Source of the DNA: Chromatiaceae bacterium
GTDB lineage: Bacteria; Pseudomonadota; Gammaproteobacteria; Chromatiales; Chromatiaceae
Length of the DNA: 64,000 bases
Assembly: GCA_024235315.1 (NCBI GenBank)
Contig: JACKMP010000003.1
Coordinates: 241,027 to 305,026 of the forward strand
Direction: 5' to 3'
Both the position numbers and the translations under genes were made by a program. The notes below the pieces were generated by a model. That model ran no database searches, was not told the DNA's origin, and worked only from the letters and a program-made list of their open reading frames with translations. Shown here piece after piece: positions 28,472-36,094 of the stretch. Numbering within the stretch: position 1 is the stretch's first letter; each line of letters begins with the position of its first letter.

Positions 28472-29431
28472 GTGGACATCGACGACAAGAATTCACCGCT
28501 GCGGCAGCGCATCGTGCGTCAGCGCGCCACCCTGTACAACATGCTGATCGACCCAATGAGCCGCGTCGCCAGGCGCTGCGCCAAGGTGTGGGGCGAGAAG
28601 CCGGCACTCGACCATCTGTTGCAGGAATCTATCCCCAAGGTCCCTTACGTCACCTTCCTTTATGCCCTGGACCGCGACGGTCGCCAGATAAGCGCCAATG
28701 CCTCCCCGGATGGGCTGATCGAGGAGGACTTCGGCCGCGACCGCTCTCAGCGACCCTACATGACGAACCTGGCGACCGACCGCGACATGACGCTGTCCGA
28801 AGCCTATATCAGCCTGCGCGTCAGCCGTCCCTCGGTCACGGCGATCCAGCGGGTATATGCCGATGGCCAGCTGATCGGTTACCTCGGCGGTGACTTCGAC
28901 CTGCGCGGCCTGCCGATTACCAAGGAGCTGTACTCAGAGCCGACGCGCTGGCGCCAGCTCAAGGGTGATCCGGCGATCCGCAGCAACGTGTTTCAGCAGT
29001 GCCGGGTGCAGAGCCGGCTGGACGACCGGATCGACTCGATCCTGCCCGTGCTGGAAGAACTGATGGTGGAGAATGGCGTATTCCACCTGAAGATCCATTT
29101 CTCCAGCAGCCGCGCCACCCTGTGGCTGATCGACGACCCCTACCGTTACCAGCTGCTGGACTTCGACGACCTGGTCGATCCCGACGTCTGCCTGGCGTTC
29201 CCACACCGCAGCTACCCCAGCGAGGCCGTGGTGCCGCAGGAGCAGATCCGCCTGATCCTCGATACCTTCAAGCACCTGCGGTTCGCCGACGACACCATCT
29301 ATCTGCGCGCCGGCTCGGTGAATATCTTCAACGGGATGGTCGGACTGAATTTCTCCTGTGACGGGTCACACTACATCCCTGCCGAACAGTTTCTCGCGCG
29401 CGATTCGGAATTCTGGGAGGGGATCGGCTAA
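28472..29431 (+). CDS. Soluble PDC (Cache-like) sensor-domain protein
   Basis: 319 aa without an apparent signal peptide or membrane helix. Residues of about 35-150 resemble a PDC/Cache ligand-binding domain: PYVTFLYALDRDGRQIS, RPYMTN, and QLIGYLGGDFDL. The second half is conserved in sequence character but has no named domain. No output domain (kinase, GGDEF, MCP) is attached, so it may sense a metabolite and act through a partner. It starts with GTG. The gene follows DUF1820, possibly in the same transcript. Confidence 0.65.
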   Translation: MDIDDKNSPLRQRIVRQRATLYNMLIDPMSRVARRCAKVWGEKPALDHLLQESIPKVPYVTFLYALDRDGRQISANASPDGLIEEDFGRDRSQRPYMTNLATDRDMTLSEAYISLRVSRPSVTAIQRVYADGQLIGYLGGDFDLRGLPITKELYSEPTRWRQLKGDPAIRSNVFQQCRVQSRLDDRIDSILPVLEELMVENGVFHLKIHFSSSRATLWLIDDPYRYQLLDFDDLVDPDVCLAFPHRSYPSEAVVPQEQIRLILDTFKHLRFADDTIYLRAGSVNIFNGMVGLNFSCDGSHYIPAEQFLARDSEFWEGIG

Positions 29432-29655
29432 GGCTCGCTTTGCGGGTTTCACGCCAACAGGTGGGAAACGCCGGCATCACACAGACGTCGCGACCATTCC
29501 CGCACCTGCCACCGGTTTAATTGTCGTCCTGTCGACCGGAAACTGCCGGCAGGCACCGAGGCAAGAAAAGACACCCCCGGCGACGCCGCACTGATCAAAT
29601 GCGATCGGCGTGGGTCCGCAGGCCAGGCATTCAACGGCGACGAGAGGTAACCGCC

Positions 29656-29970
29656 ATGTCCATGCAACATCAGATCGAGGAAAAACTGCAGGCACAATTC
29701 GCGCCGTTGCACCTCGAGGTCAACAACGAGAGCCATATGCACGACGTGCCGGAGGGCTCGGAGTCGCACTTTCGCGTCGTGCTGGTCAGTGAGCAGTTCA
29801 GCGGCAAACCCCTGCTGCAACGCCACCGCGCGGTCAACACCTCGCTCGATGCCGAGCTGAAGGGCGGGATCCACGCCTTGGCGCTGCACACCATGACACC
29901 CGAGGAATGGTTCGCAAAGGGCGGCAGCGCACCCGCGTCGCCGCCGTGTCTGGGAGGCGGCAAGGCATGA
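29656..29970 (+). CDS. bolA: BolA family protein
   Basis: 104 aa with the BolA fold. Conserved VNNESHMH carries a His ligand position, followed by SHFRVVLVSEQFSGK and LLQRHRAVNT, and the typical HALALHTMTPEEW end. BolA proteins bind [2Fe-2S] together with monothiol glutaredoxins and influence stress responses. GAGAGG lies upstream of the ATG. The stop overlaps the start of a glutaredoxin-like gene (ATGA), which fits the known physical partnership although that partner is of the CPFC type. Confidence 0.9.
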   Translation: MSMQHQIEEKLQAQFAPLHLEVNNESHMHDVPEGSESHFRVVLVSEQFSGKPLLQRHRAVNTSLDAELKGGIHALALHTMTPEEWFAKGGSAPASPPCLGGGKA

Positions 29971-30362
29971 TCTTCAAACTCATTCGCTGGCCTCTGGGCC
30001 AACTGATCCTGCTGGTCGACTTCCTCACCGCCCCCAAGCGACCCGAGCGCGATGCGCAACTGCAGGCGATGATCGACGATAGGACGCGTCATCTCGCCCT
30101 GTACCAGTTCGCCACCTGCCCGTTTTGCGTCAAGACACGGCGCGCGATACGCCGCCTGGGTCTGAACATCGAGCTTCGTGATGCCCAGCATGACCCGAAA
30201 TGGCGCAACCAACTGCTGGCAGAAGGGGGCCGACTGCAGACCCCCTGCCTTGCCATCTCAGACGATTCCGGCCAGCTGCGCTGGCTGTACGAGTCGAAAG
30301 ACATCATCGCCTATCTCGAACAGTGCGTGGCGACGCTGGAGGCCGCTCCGGTGCAGGGCTAA
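29967..30362 (+). CDS. Membrane-anchored glutaredoxin-like protein
   Basis: 131 aa. A short hydrophobic N-terminal segment (about residues 2-19) is followed by a glutaredoxin domain with the dithiol active site CPFC at about residue 51. The cis-Pro region is LQTPCLAI and a glutathione-binding SKDIIAYLE helix follows. It would catalyse thiol-disulfide exchange near the membrane. It overlaps bolA by four bases. The N-terminal hydrophobic extension is common in this gammaproteobacterial subgroup. Confidence 0.85.
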   Translation: MIFKLIRWPLGQLILLVDFLTAPKRPERDAQLQAMIDDRTRHLALYQFATCPFCVKTRRAIRRLGLNIELRDAQHDPKWRNQLLAEGGRLQTPCLAISDDSGQLRWLYESKDIIAYLEQCVATLEAAPVQG

Positions 30363-30423
30363 AGACGACGGGGAAATTGCCGCTATCGGCGTCAGGAGTG
30401 CACACGCTTATCAAGGAGTCCAG

Positions 30424-32448
30424 ATGATCGCCCTATTCTCGCCAGCGGAAGCCGCAATCGCCCGGATGGGCTTTGCTGCAAAGACATCCCTGATTGTGGT
30501 CCTTTTCCTGGTCCCGGTCGGTTATCTCGGCAGCCTGCAATACCTTTCCAGCCAGGCACAGGCCAACGCGGTTCGTCTCGAGGGCAAGGGACTGACCTAC
30601 ATTGGCGGTATCCTAAAGGTGTTCGAAAAGGTCCCGCAGCACCGCGGTCTGTCACAGGCGGTCCTCAAGGGTGACGAGGCGACGCGCCCGAAGCTCGACA
30701 AGGTTCGAGGCGAGGTGGACGAACGCCTCGCCGCGCTGTCGGTACTGGATTCTGAACTGGGCGCCGACTTGGGCAGTTCGGCCACGCTGAGCCGGCTGCG
30801 CGCGGAATGGGAGTCACTGCGCGAGCGCAACAAGGGACTCGAACCGGCGGCGTCCTTTGCCCAGCACACCGCGCTGATCGAGGGCCTGACCGACTTCATG
30901 GCGCAAGTCGCCGACCAGTCCGGCCTGAGCCGCGACAGTGACATCGCCACCGCCTACGCTGTGCGCACCCTGGTCGAGGCCGGCCCCGACCTTGCCGAGT
31001 ATCTCGGGCGCTCGCGCGGCCTTGGCTCGGGCATCGCCGCAGCCGGCAAATTCACCCCGCAACTCTTCACCAAGCTGTCGATCAACGCCGACTTTGTTGC
31101 CGATGCGCAGAAACGGCTGATAAAGGCCACGGACAAGGTGAAGACATCCGCGCCAGACCTGGCCGCCAGACTGCAGGCCCAGTTGGACGAGGCCAATGTA
31201 CTCGTTGGCCGTTTCCTCGACCTGATCAAAACCTCCATGCTGCAGTCCGAGAACATCACAGTCGACGCCAGCACGGTTTTCGCCAGCGGAACCGCCGCGA
31301 TCGGCGCCGTGTTCGCGATGGGTGACAACCTGCAGCCGGCGCTCGCCTCACACCTGCAGGCACGCGCGACGCGCGAGGGCAGGCAAGCCTGGACGGTGAT
31401 GCTGATCGCCGGTGGAACCCTGGCGGTGCTGATCTATTTCATTGCCTCCTTCGTTCGCGTGATCATGCGCAGCATCCGCCGTCTGGCCGACGGCGCCAAT
31501 CAGATCGCCACCGGCGACCTGGGGACGCGTATCGAGCTAGGCGTGCAGGATGAGCTGCGCAATGTGCAGGATGCGATCAACGGGATGGCCAAGCGGTTCG
31601 CCGAACTGATCTCCGGGGTCAAAAATGCCGGTGAAGCGGTCGACCAGGCGACCACGCAGGTGAGCAGCGCAACCGCAAGCACACGCGAAAGCATGAACCA
31701 CCAGCAAATGCAGATCAGCCAGGTGGCAACGGCGGTCAACGAGATGACCGCGACCGTTCATGAGGTGGCGCAGAGTGCAGCGCGCACGGCCGAAGCCACC
31801 CACGAGGCCAAGGTCCAGGTTGACCAGGGGCAACGCATCGTCGGCCAGAGCAAGGGCTCGATCGAGCGCCTTGCCCAGGAGGTCGCCCGCGCGTCCGGCG
31901 TGATCAACGATGTCGAGGTGCACAGCAACGAGATCGGCGGGGTGCTCGATGTCATTCGCAGCATCGCCGAGCAGACCAATCTGTTGGCGTTGAATGCCGC
32001 CATCGAGGCGGCGCGTGCCGGTGAACAGGGCCGCGGCTTTGCGGTGGTTGCCGACGAGGTACGCACCCTGGCGGGCCGCACCCAGCAGTCGACGCAGGAG
32101 ATCCAGCAGATGATCGAGCGTCTGCAACAGGGTACCGGGCAGGCCGTACTGGTGATGCGCGAGGGGCAGAAACAGGCTGGCATCAGCGTCGAGCAGTCGG
32201 AGCAGGCCTCGCAGGCATTGGCCCTGATTACCCAGGCAATCGCACACATCTCCGACATGAGCAGCCACATCGCCACCGCCGCCGAGGAACAAAGCGCGGC
32301 GACCGAGGAAATCAATCGCAGCGTCGTGCACATCGACCAGTCCTCGCATTCGACCTCCGAGGCGACCGGCATGGCGGAAGCGACCGCGCAGGAACTCAAG
32401 ATGTATGCCGACCAACTGCTTTCGGCAACCGGCAGGTTCCGCCTCTGA
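30424..32448 (+). CDS. Methyl-accepting chemotaxis protein
   Basis: 674 aa. A first membrane helix (about residues 20-38) is followed by a periplasmic helical sensor of about 285 residues with no recognisable named fold. A second membrane helix is at about 328-352, then HAMP and the MCP signalling hairpin whose tip reads IAEQTNLLALNAAIEAARAG. AAGGAG lies 5 bases before the ATG. The C-terminus lacks a CheR/CheB docking pentapeptide (ends GRFRL). The ligand cannot be told. It stands apart from the cheR-cheD-cheB cluster at the right end. Confidence 0.92.
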   Translation: MIALFSPAEAAIARMGFAAKTSLIVVLFLVPVGYLGSLQYLSSQAQANAVRLEGKGLTYIGGILKVFEKVPQHRGLSQAVLKGDEATRPKLDKVRGEVDERLAALSVLDSELGADLGSSATLSRLRAEWESLRERNKGLEPAASFAQHTALIEGLTDFMAQVADQSGLSRDSDIATAYAVRTLVEAGPDLAEYLGRSRGLGSGIAAAGKFTPQLFTKLSINADFVADAQKRLIKATDKVKTSAPDLAARLQAQLDEANVLVGRFLDLIKTSMLQSENITVDASTVFASGTAAIGAVFAMGDNLQPALASHLQARATREGRQAWTVMLIAGGTLAVLIYFIASFVRVIMRSIRRLADGANQIATGDLGTRIELGVQDELRNVQDAINGMAKRFAELISGVKNAGEAVDQATTQVSSATASTRESMNHQQMQISQVATAVNEMTATVHEVAQSAARTAEATHEAKVQVDQGQRIVGQSKGSIERLAQEVARASGVINDVEVHSNEIGGVLDVIRSIAEQTNLLALNAAIEAARAGEQGRGFAVVADEVRTLAGRTQQSTQEIQQMIERLQQGTGQAVLVMREGQKQAGISVEQSEQASQALALITQAIAHISDMSSHIATAAEEQSAATEEINRSVVHIDQSSHSTSEATGMAEATAQELKMYADQLLSATGRFRL

Positions 32449-32536
32449 TCACTTGGGACAGCGGTTTCGGGCGGGTGATGTTCGGGTAGAATCGCCCGCA
32501 AGCCGTGACAACCGCGCTGCACTGGCGCCCCTGAAC

Positions 32537-33745
32537 ATGATGGATCCTCAAGCCCTGGGTGCCCTCGCCGGCACCCATTCGTTGTTGTTGCAGTTGGTCG
32601 AAGACCTGCCGGCACGCGATACCAACCGATGTTTCGACCCGCAGCTGCCGTCAGCCGGTTGGCTGCTCGGCCGCGCGGTCTATCTCGAACTCCACCTGCT
32701 TCGCGGCGTCGTGATGCAGGACGATGACCTGGCAGCGCGCGTACGCCACCTGTTCGATGACGAACTCCGGCCACCTGCCGATACCGAGGCACTGCTGCCG
32801 CCACAGGATCACCTGCTGAACTGGGCCGCCGAGGTGTTTGATCAGCACCTGATCTGGCTGGCCAATCCGGGCCGACTGCCGTCACACCCGCTCCTGGAGA
32901 ACAGTTGGCTGATCTGGCATCTGGCGCAACGCCACGCGCTGCTATACGAACGCCTGTTGGCGCTGCGGACCGCGCGCAGCGCGGACGAGCGGAGCGAACA
33001 TCTGGTCGGGGAGGTCCTGCAGGCAAGGCCCGCCCGTGTGGAATCGGTGCGCATCGAGCAGGGGCACTACCGCGTCGGTGCGCGCGAAGGTGCCGTGATG
33101 CATCACGAGGCCCCGGCACAGATCGTCGAACTGCATGCCTATCGGATTTGCCGCCACCCGGTCAGCAACGCGGAATACCTCAGCTTCATGCTGGACGATG
33201 GCTATCGCCACGATGACTGGTGGGACCTGCCAGGGCGTGAATGGCGGGACGCATGTCAGGCCAGCGCACCCTGGCAGTGGCGGCGCGATACCGCCGGCCA
33301 CTGGTACGGTTGCGGCACGAACGGCGCAATGGATCTGCACGCGGATGACCCGGTATCAGGCCTGACGGCGCACGAGGCACGCGCCTACGCGGCCTGGGCC
33401 TCCGCACGTATCGATGGTCTGGCCGGCGCCGTGCCGCAACACGAATACCAATGGGAGGTCGCGGCGCGTATCGGCGAGATCGAGTCGATCGGACGCAGCT
33501 GGGAATGGTGCGCCAACAGCTTCCATGTTTATCCCGATTACCAGGCGCCAACCGACCCGCAACTGGCACCATGCGCATCACCCGGAGACGCGGTCACCCT
33601 GCGCGGCGCCTGTCTGCACACCCAGCCCGTCCTGCGCCGCAGTACCTTCAGGCTGTGCGCCCCGCCGCAACAGCGCACGCTGTTCGCCGGCACACGCCTG
33701 GTGCTGCCGCCAGGCAAGGCCGCCTGGGAACAATTGCCGTCGTAA
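32537..33745 (+). CDS. SUMF1/EgtB/PvdO-family protein with a DinB-like N-terminus
   Basis: 402 aa. A helical DinB_2-like domain (about residues 8-150) precedes a formylglycine-generating-enzyme-like fold ending in WEWCANSFHVYPDY and ALRGA-type sequence. This is the layout of EgtB-like sulfoxide synthases. However, the iron ligands expected there are not aligned: the first reads GWLLGRAVYLE, with Arg where His is usual, and the second reads HLAQRHALLYE with shifted spacing. It may be a non-catalytic or divergent relative. No ergothioneine gene partner is nearby. ATG 32537 or 32540 is the start. Confidence 0.7.
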   Translation: MMDPQALGALAGTHSLLLQLVEDLPARDTNRCFDPQLPSAGWLLGRAVYLELHLLRGVVMQDDDLAARVRHLFDDELRPPADTEALLPPQDHLLNWAAEVFDQHLIWLANPGRLPSHPLLENSWLIWHLAQRHALLYERLLALRTARSADERSEHLVGEVLQARPARVESVRIEQGHYRVGAREGAVMHHEAPAQIVELHAYRICRHPVSNAEYLSFMLDDGYRHDDWWDLPGREWRDACQASAPWQWRRDTAGHWYGCGTNGAMDLHADDPVSGLTAHEARAYAAWASARIDGLAGAVPQHEYQWEVAARIGEIESIGRSWEWCANSFHVYPDYQAPTDPQLAPCASPGDAVTLRGACLHTQPVLRRSTFRLCAPPQQRTLFAGTRLVLPPGKAAWEQLPS

Positions 33746-33749
33746 GCGA

Positions 33750-34436
33750 CTATCGCAGGATGTCGAGCAGCTGTATCTCGAATACCAGTGTCTCGTTTGG
33801 CCCGATGTCGCTGCCGGCACCCGCCTCGCCATACGCAAGTTCGCTGGGCACGAACACCTGCCAATGATCACCGACACGCATCCTGGACAGCGCCTCGCCG
33901 AAGCCCGGGATGACCCCAGCCAGCGCGAATTCGGCCGGCTCGTTACGCTCCATGGAACTGTCGAAGACGCGGCCGTCCAGCAGCGTGCCGTGGTAATGCA
34001 CGCGCACGCTGTCGCCGCCACGCGGCTGATCGCCCGTCCCCGCCTGTAGGACGCGATACTGCAGGCCGCTCGGCAGCACCACGACGTCACCTCTGGCAGC
34101 ATTTTCGGTAAGGAAGCGCCGCCCGGCCTCCAGGCTGGCCTGTGCACGCTGCGCGCGCTGTACGGCGAACGCGCGCTGCTGTTCGACAATCGCCTCGCGC
34201 ATCTGATCGTCACTCAGCCGCAGCGGACGGTCGGCAAGGACGTCATCGATCGCCGCCGCAAACGCGGCACTGTCCAGCTGCACAATGCCCTGGCCCTTGA
34301 GCAGCTGTCCCAGACGCACACCCATCGCATAGCTGTAACGCTGGGGCACCGAGCCGGATACCGGCTCAAGCGCCGAAACATCGGCGACAGATGCCGCCAT
34401 GGCTGCCAAAAACAGGAAATAGAGTGATTTTTTCAT
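33750..34436 (-). CDS. Periplasmic FKBP-type peptidyl-prolyl isomerase (Mip/FkpA-like)
   Basis: 228 aa. A signal peptide (about residues 1-22) is followed by an N-terminal helical dimerisation domain (about 30-115) and a C-terminal FKBP domain. The latter shows VRVHYHGTLLDGRVFDSS, VIPGFGEAL, and LAYGEAGAG. This is the FkpA/Mip architecture: a periplasmic folding chaperone and prolyl isomerase. It converges with the EgtB-like gene with only 4 bases between stops. A second, single-domain FKBP gene lies 1.2 kb to the right. Confidence 0.93.
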   Translation of the reverse strand: MKKSLYFLFLAAMAASVADVSALEPVSGSVPQRYSYAMGVRLGQLLKGQGIVQLDSAAFAAAIDDVLADRPLRLSDDQMREAIVEQQRAFAVQRAQRAQASLEAGRRFLTENAARGDVVVLPSGLQYRVLQAGTGDQPRGGDSVRVHYHGTLLDGRVFDSSMERNEPAEFALAGVIPGFGEALSRMRVGDHWQVFVPSELAYGEAGAGSDIGPNETLVFEIQLLDILR

Positions 34437-34588
34437 TGTCTTTTCAGTCGGTTAAGGAATGTCAGTCCCGGTTTCCGAAGCTTCGGCCTGAAACCCGGAA
34501 CGCATTTCACAGATTGCATCAACGGCCATCAAGCGGTTGCCGGCGACGTCGATAATACAGGCGACGGGGCATTCTTTGGACAACGACA

Positions 34589-34816
34589 ATGATCAGCAAG
34601 TTGGGCAATACGGCCTTGCAGGGTATCCAGCGCAGCACCCAGGGTCTGGCACGCAGCGCCGCCGAGATCGCGCGCGCCACCCAGCCCGGCGACCGCACGA
34701 ACATGACCCGCGCGCTGGTGGAACTCAAACAACACGAACACGCAGCCAAGGCCAACATGAAGACGCTGGCGGCACACGACAGGATGTTGGGATCCCTGCT
34801 GGACGTGAAGGCCTGA
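34589..34816 (+). CDS. Small conserved-looking protein with a flagellar-rod-like N-terminus
   Basis: 75 aa. The N-terminus (ISKLGNTALQGIQRSTQGL, then aliphatic and Ala residues) recalls the start of flagellar axial proteins, in which small aliphatic residues alternate before an Asn/Ala-rich helix. The rest is helical and ends in a short tail. No signal peptide. It is alone, between a divergent FKBP gene and a convergent nadC. Function unknown; the flagellar link is only a resemblance. Confidence 0.5.
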   Translation: MISKLGNTALQGIQRSTQGLARSAAEIARATQPGDRTNMTRALVELKQHEHAAKANMKTLAAHDRMLGSLLDVKA

Positions 34817-34825
34817 GCCGCAGCC

Positions 34826-35671
34826 TCAGCGCGTCTCGAACAACATCGAAAAATCGGTCGCCCTGACATCCTTGGTCAGCTGGCCGACCGAGATGAAGTC
34901 GACGCCACTCAGCGCGATCTCACGCACGCTCTCCAGGCTGACGCCACCCGAGGCCTCTAGCTCCGCCCGCCCTGCGGTCAACCGTACCGCCTCGCGCAGC
35001 TGCGCATGGCTGAAATTGTCGAGCAGGATACGCGTGGCGCCGGCCGTCAGCGCCTGACCCAGTTCAGCCAGGTTCTCGACCTCGATCTCGATCATCACGT
35101 CACGCGCGGTCGCTGCCTGCGCGGCACGCAGCGCGGCCGCGATCGAGCCGGCCGCCCGGATATGGTTTTCCTTGATCAGCACGGCATCGAACAGCCCGAT
35201 GCGGTGATTGCTCGCACCGCCGCAGCGCACCGCGTACTTCTGCGCCAACCGCAGCCCGGGGAGGGTCTTGCGGGTGTCCAGGATGACCGCCGATGTGCCG
35301 GCGACCGCAGCGACGTACTGCGCCGCACGCGACGCCGTGCCGGAGAGCGTCTGCAGGAAATTCAGCGCCGTTCGCTCACCCGACAGCACCGGCCGCGCCA
35401 TTCCCTGCAGCGTGCACACGCGCTGTGACGCCGCCAGGGCTTCGCCATCGCTGGCGGACCAGTCGACCCGGATACCCGGGTCCAGCTGACGAAACACCTC
35501 GTTGAACCAGGCGCTGCCGCACAGGACGGCCGGTTCACGCACGATGACCTCGGCATGCGCGACAGCATTGGCCGGCACCAGCGCGGCGGTCAGGTCACCG
35601 TTGCCGACATCCTCTGCCAGTGCCAGGCGCACCTGTGACGCAACGTCAGCGGGATCGGGCCGTGGGATCAT
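34826..35671 (-). CDS. nadC: Nicotinate-nucleotide pyrophosphorylase (carboxylating)
   Basis: 281 aa quinolinate phosphoribosyltransferase. The family signatures are seen: RTALNFLQTLSGTAS, DTRKTLPGLRLAQKYAV with the PRPP/quinolinate-binding Arg and Lys, GGASNHRIGL, and the barrel strands EIEVEN and ILLDNF near the C-terminus. It makes nicotinate mononucleotide in NAD synthesis. It starts directly after the FKBP stop (TAA followed by ATG), so the two form an operon. Length is normal. Confidence 0.96.
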   Translation of the reverse strand: MIPRPDPADVASQVRLALAEDVGNGDLTAALVPANAVAHAEVIVREPAVLCGSAWFNEVFRQLDPGIRVDWSASDGEALAASQRVCTLQGMARPVLSGERTALNFLQTLSGTASRAAQYVAAVAGTSAVILDTRKTLPGLRLAQKYAVRCGGASNHRIGLFDAVLIKENHIRAAGSIAAALRAAQAATARDVMIEIEVENLAELGQALTAGATRILLDNFSHAQLREAVRLTAGRAELEASGGVSLESVREIALSGVDFISVGQLTKDVRATDFSMLFETR

Positions 35672-36016
35672 TTAACTGATCGCGAGAAGCTCGACATCGA
35701 ACACCAGAGTCGCGTTCGGCGGGATGACGCCGCCAGCGCCGTGCGCTCCGTAGCCTAGCTGTGGCGGGATGGTCAGCTTGCGCTTGCCGCCCACTTTCAT
35801 GCCAGCGACACCCTCGTCCCAGCCGCGAATGACCATGCCGCGGCCAAGCGAAAAGCTGAACGGCTGCTGGCGATCGTGGCTGGAATCGAACTTGCTGCCG
35901 TCGGTCAGCCAACCGGTGTAGTGCACCGAGACCTGTTGCCCCGAGGATGCAACGGCGCCGTCGCCTTCGACCAGGTCTTCATACTTCAGTCCGGAATCGG
36001 TGATCTTTTCTGCCAT
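35672..36016 (-). CDS. Cytoplasmic FKBP-type peptidyl-prolyl isomerase
   Basis: 114 aa single FKBP domain without a signal peptide. The core VSVHYTGWLTDGSKFDSS, VIRGWDEGVAGMKVGG, LTIPPQLGYGAHG and a final LLAI are typical of small, active FKBP12-like isomerases. It is co-transcribed with nadC. A terminator for the upstream DUF1631 gene lies just before it. Confidence 0.93.
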   Translation of the reverse strand: MAEKITDSGLKYEDLVEGDGAVASSGQQVSVHYTGWLTDGSKFDSSHDRQQPFSFSLGRGMVIRGWDEGVAGMKVGGKRKLTIPPQLGYGAHGAGGVIPPNATLVFDVELLAIS

Positions 36017-36042
36017 GACTGTCTCCCAGGATCATATGCCAC

Positions 36043-36069
36043 AAAAAAAGCGCCGGTCGAGCCGGCGCT
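36043..36069 (-). terminator. Rho-independent terminator of the DUF1631 gene
   Basis: On the minus strand AGCGCCGG and CCGGCGCT pair around a 5-base loop (36049-36069), followed by seven T (36043-36049 complement). It lies directly after the DUF1631 stop at 36095 and before the FKBP gene. Confidence 0.85.
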
Positions 36070-36094
36070 GTGCATTGTATCCGAGGTGCGAAGA

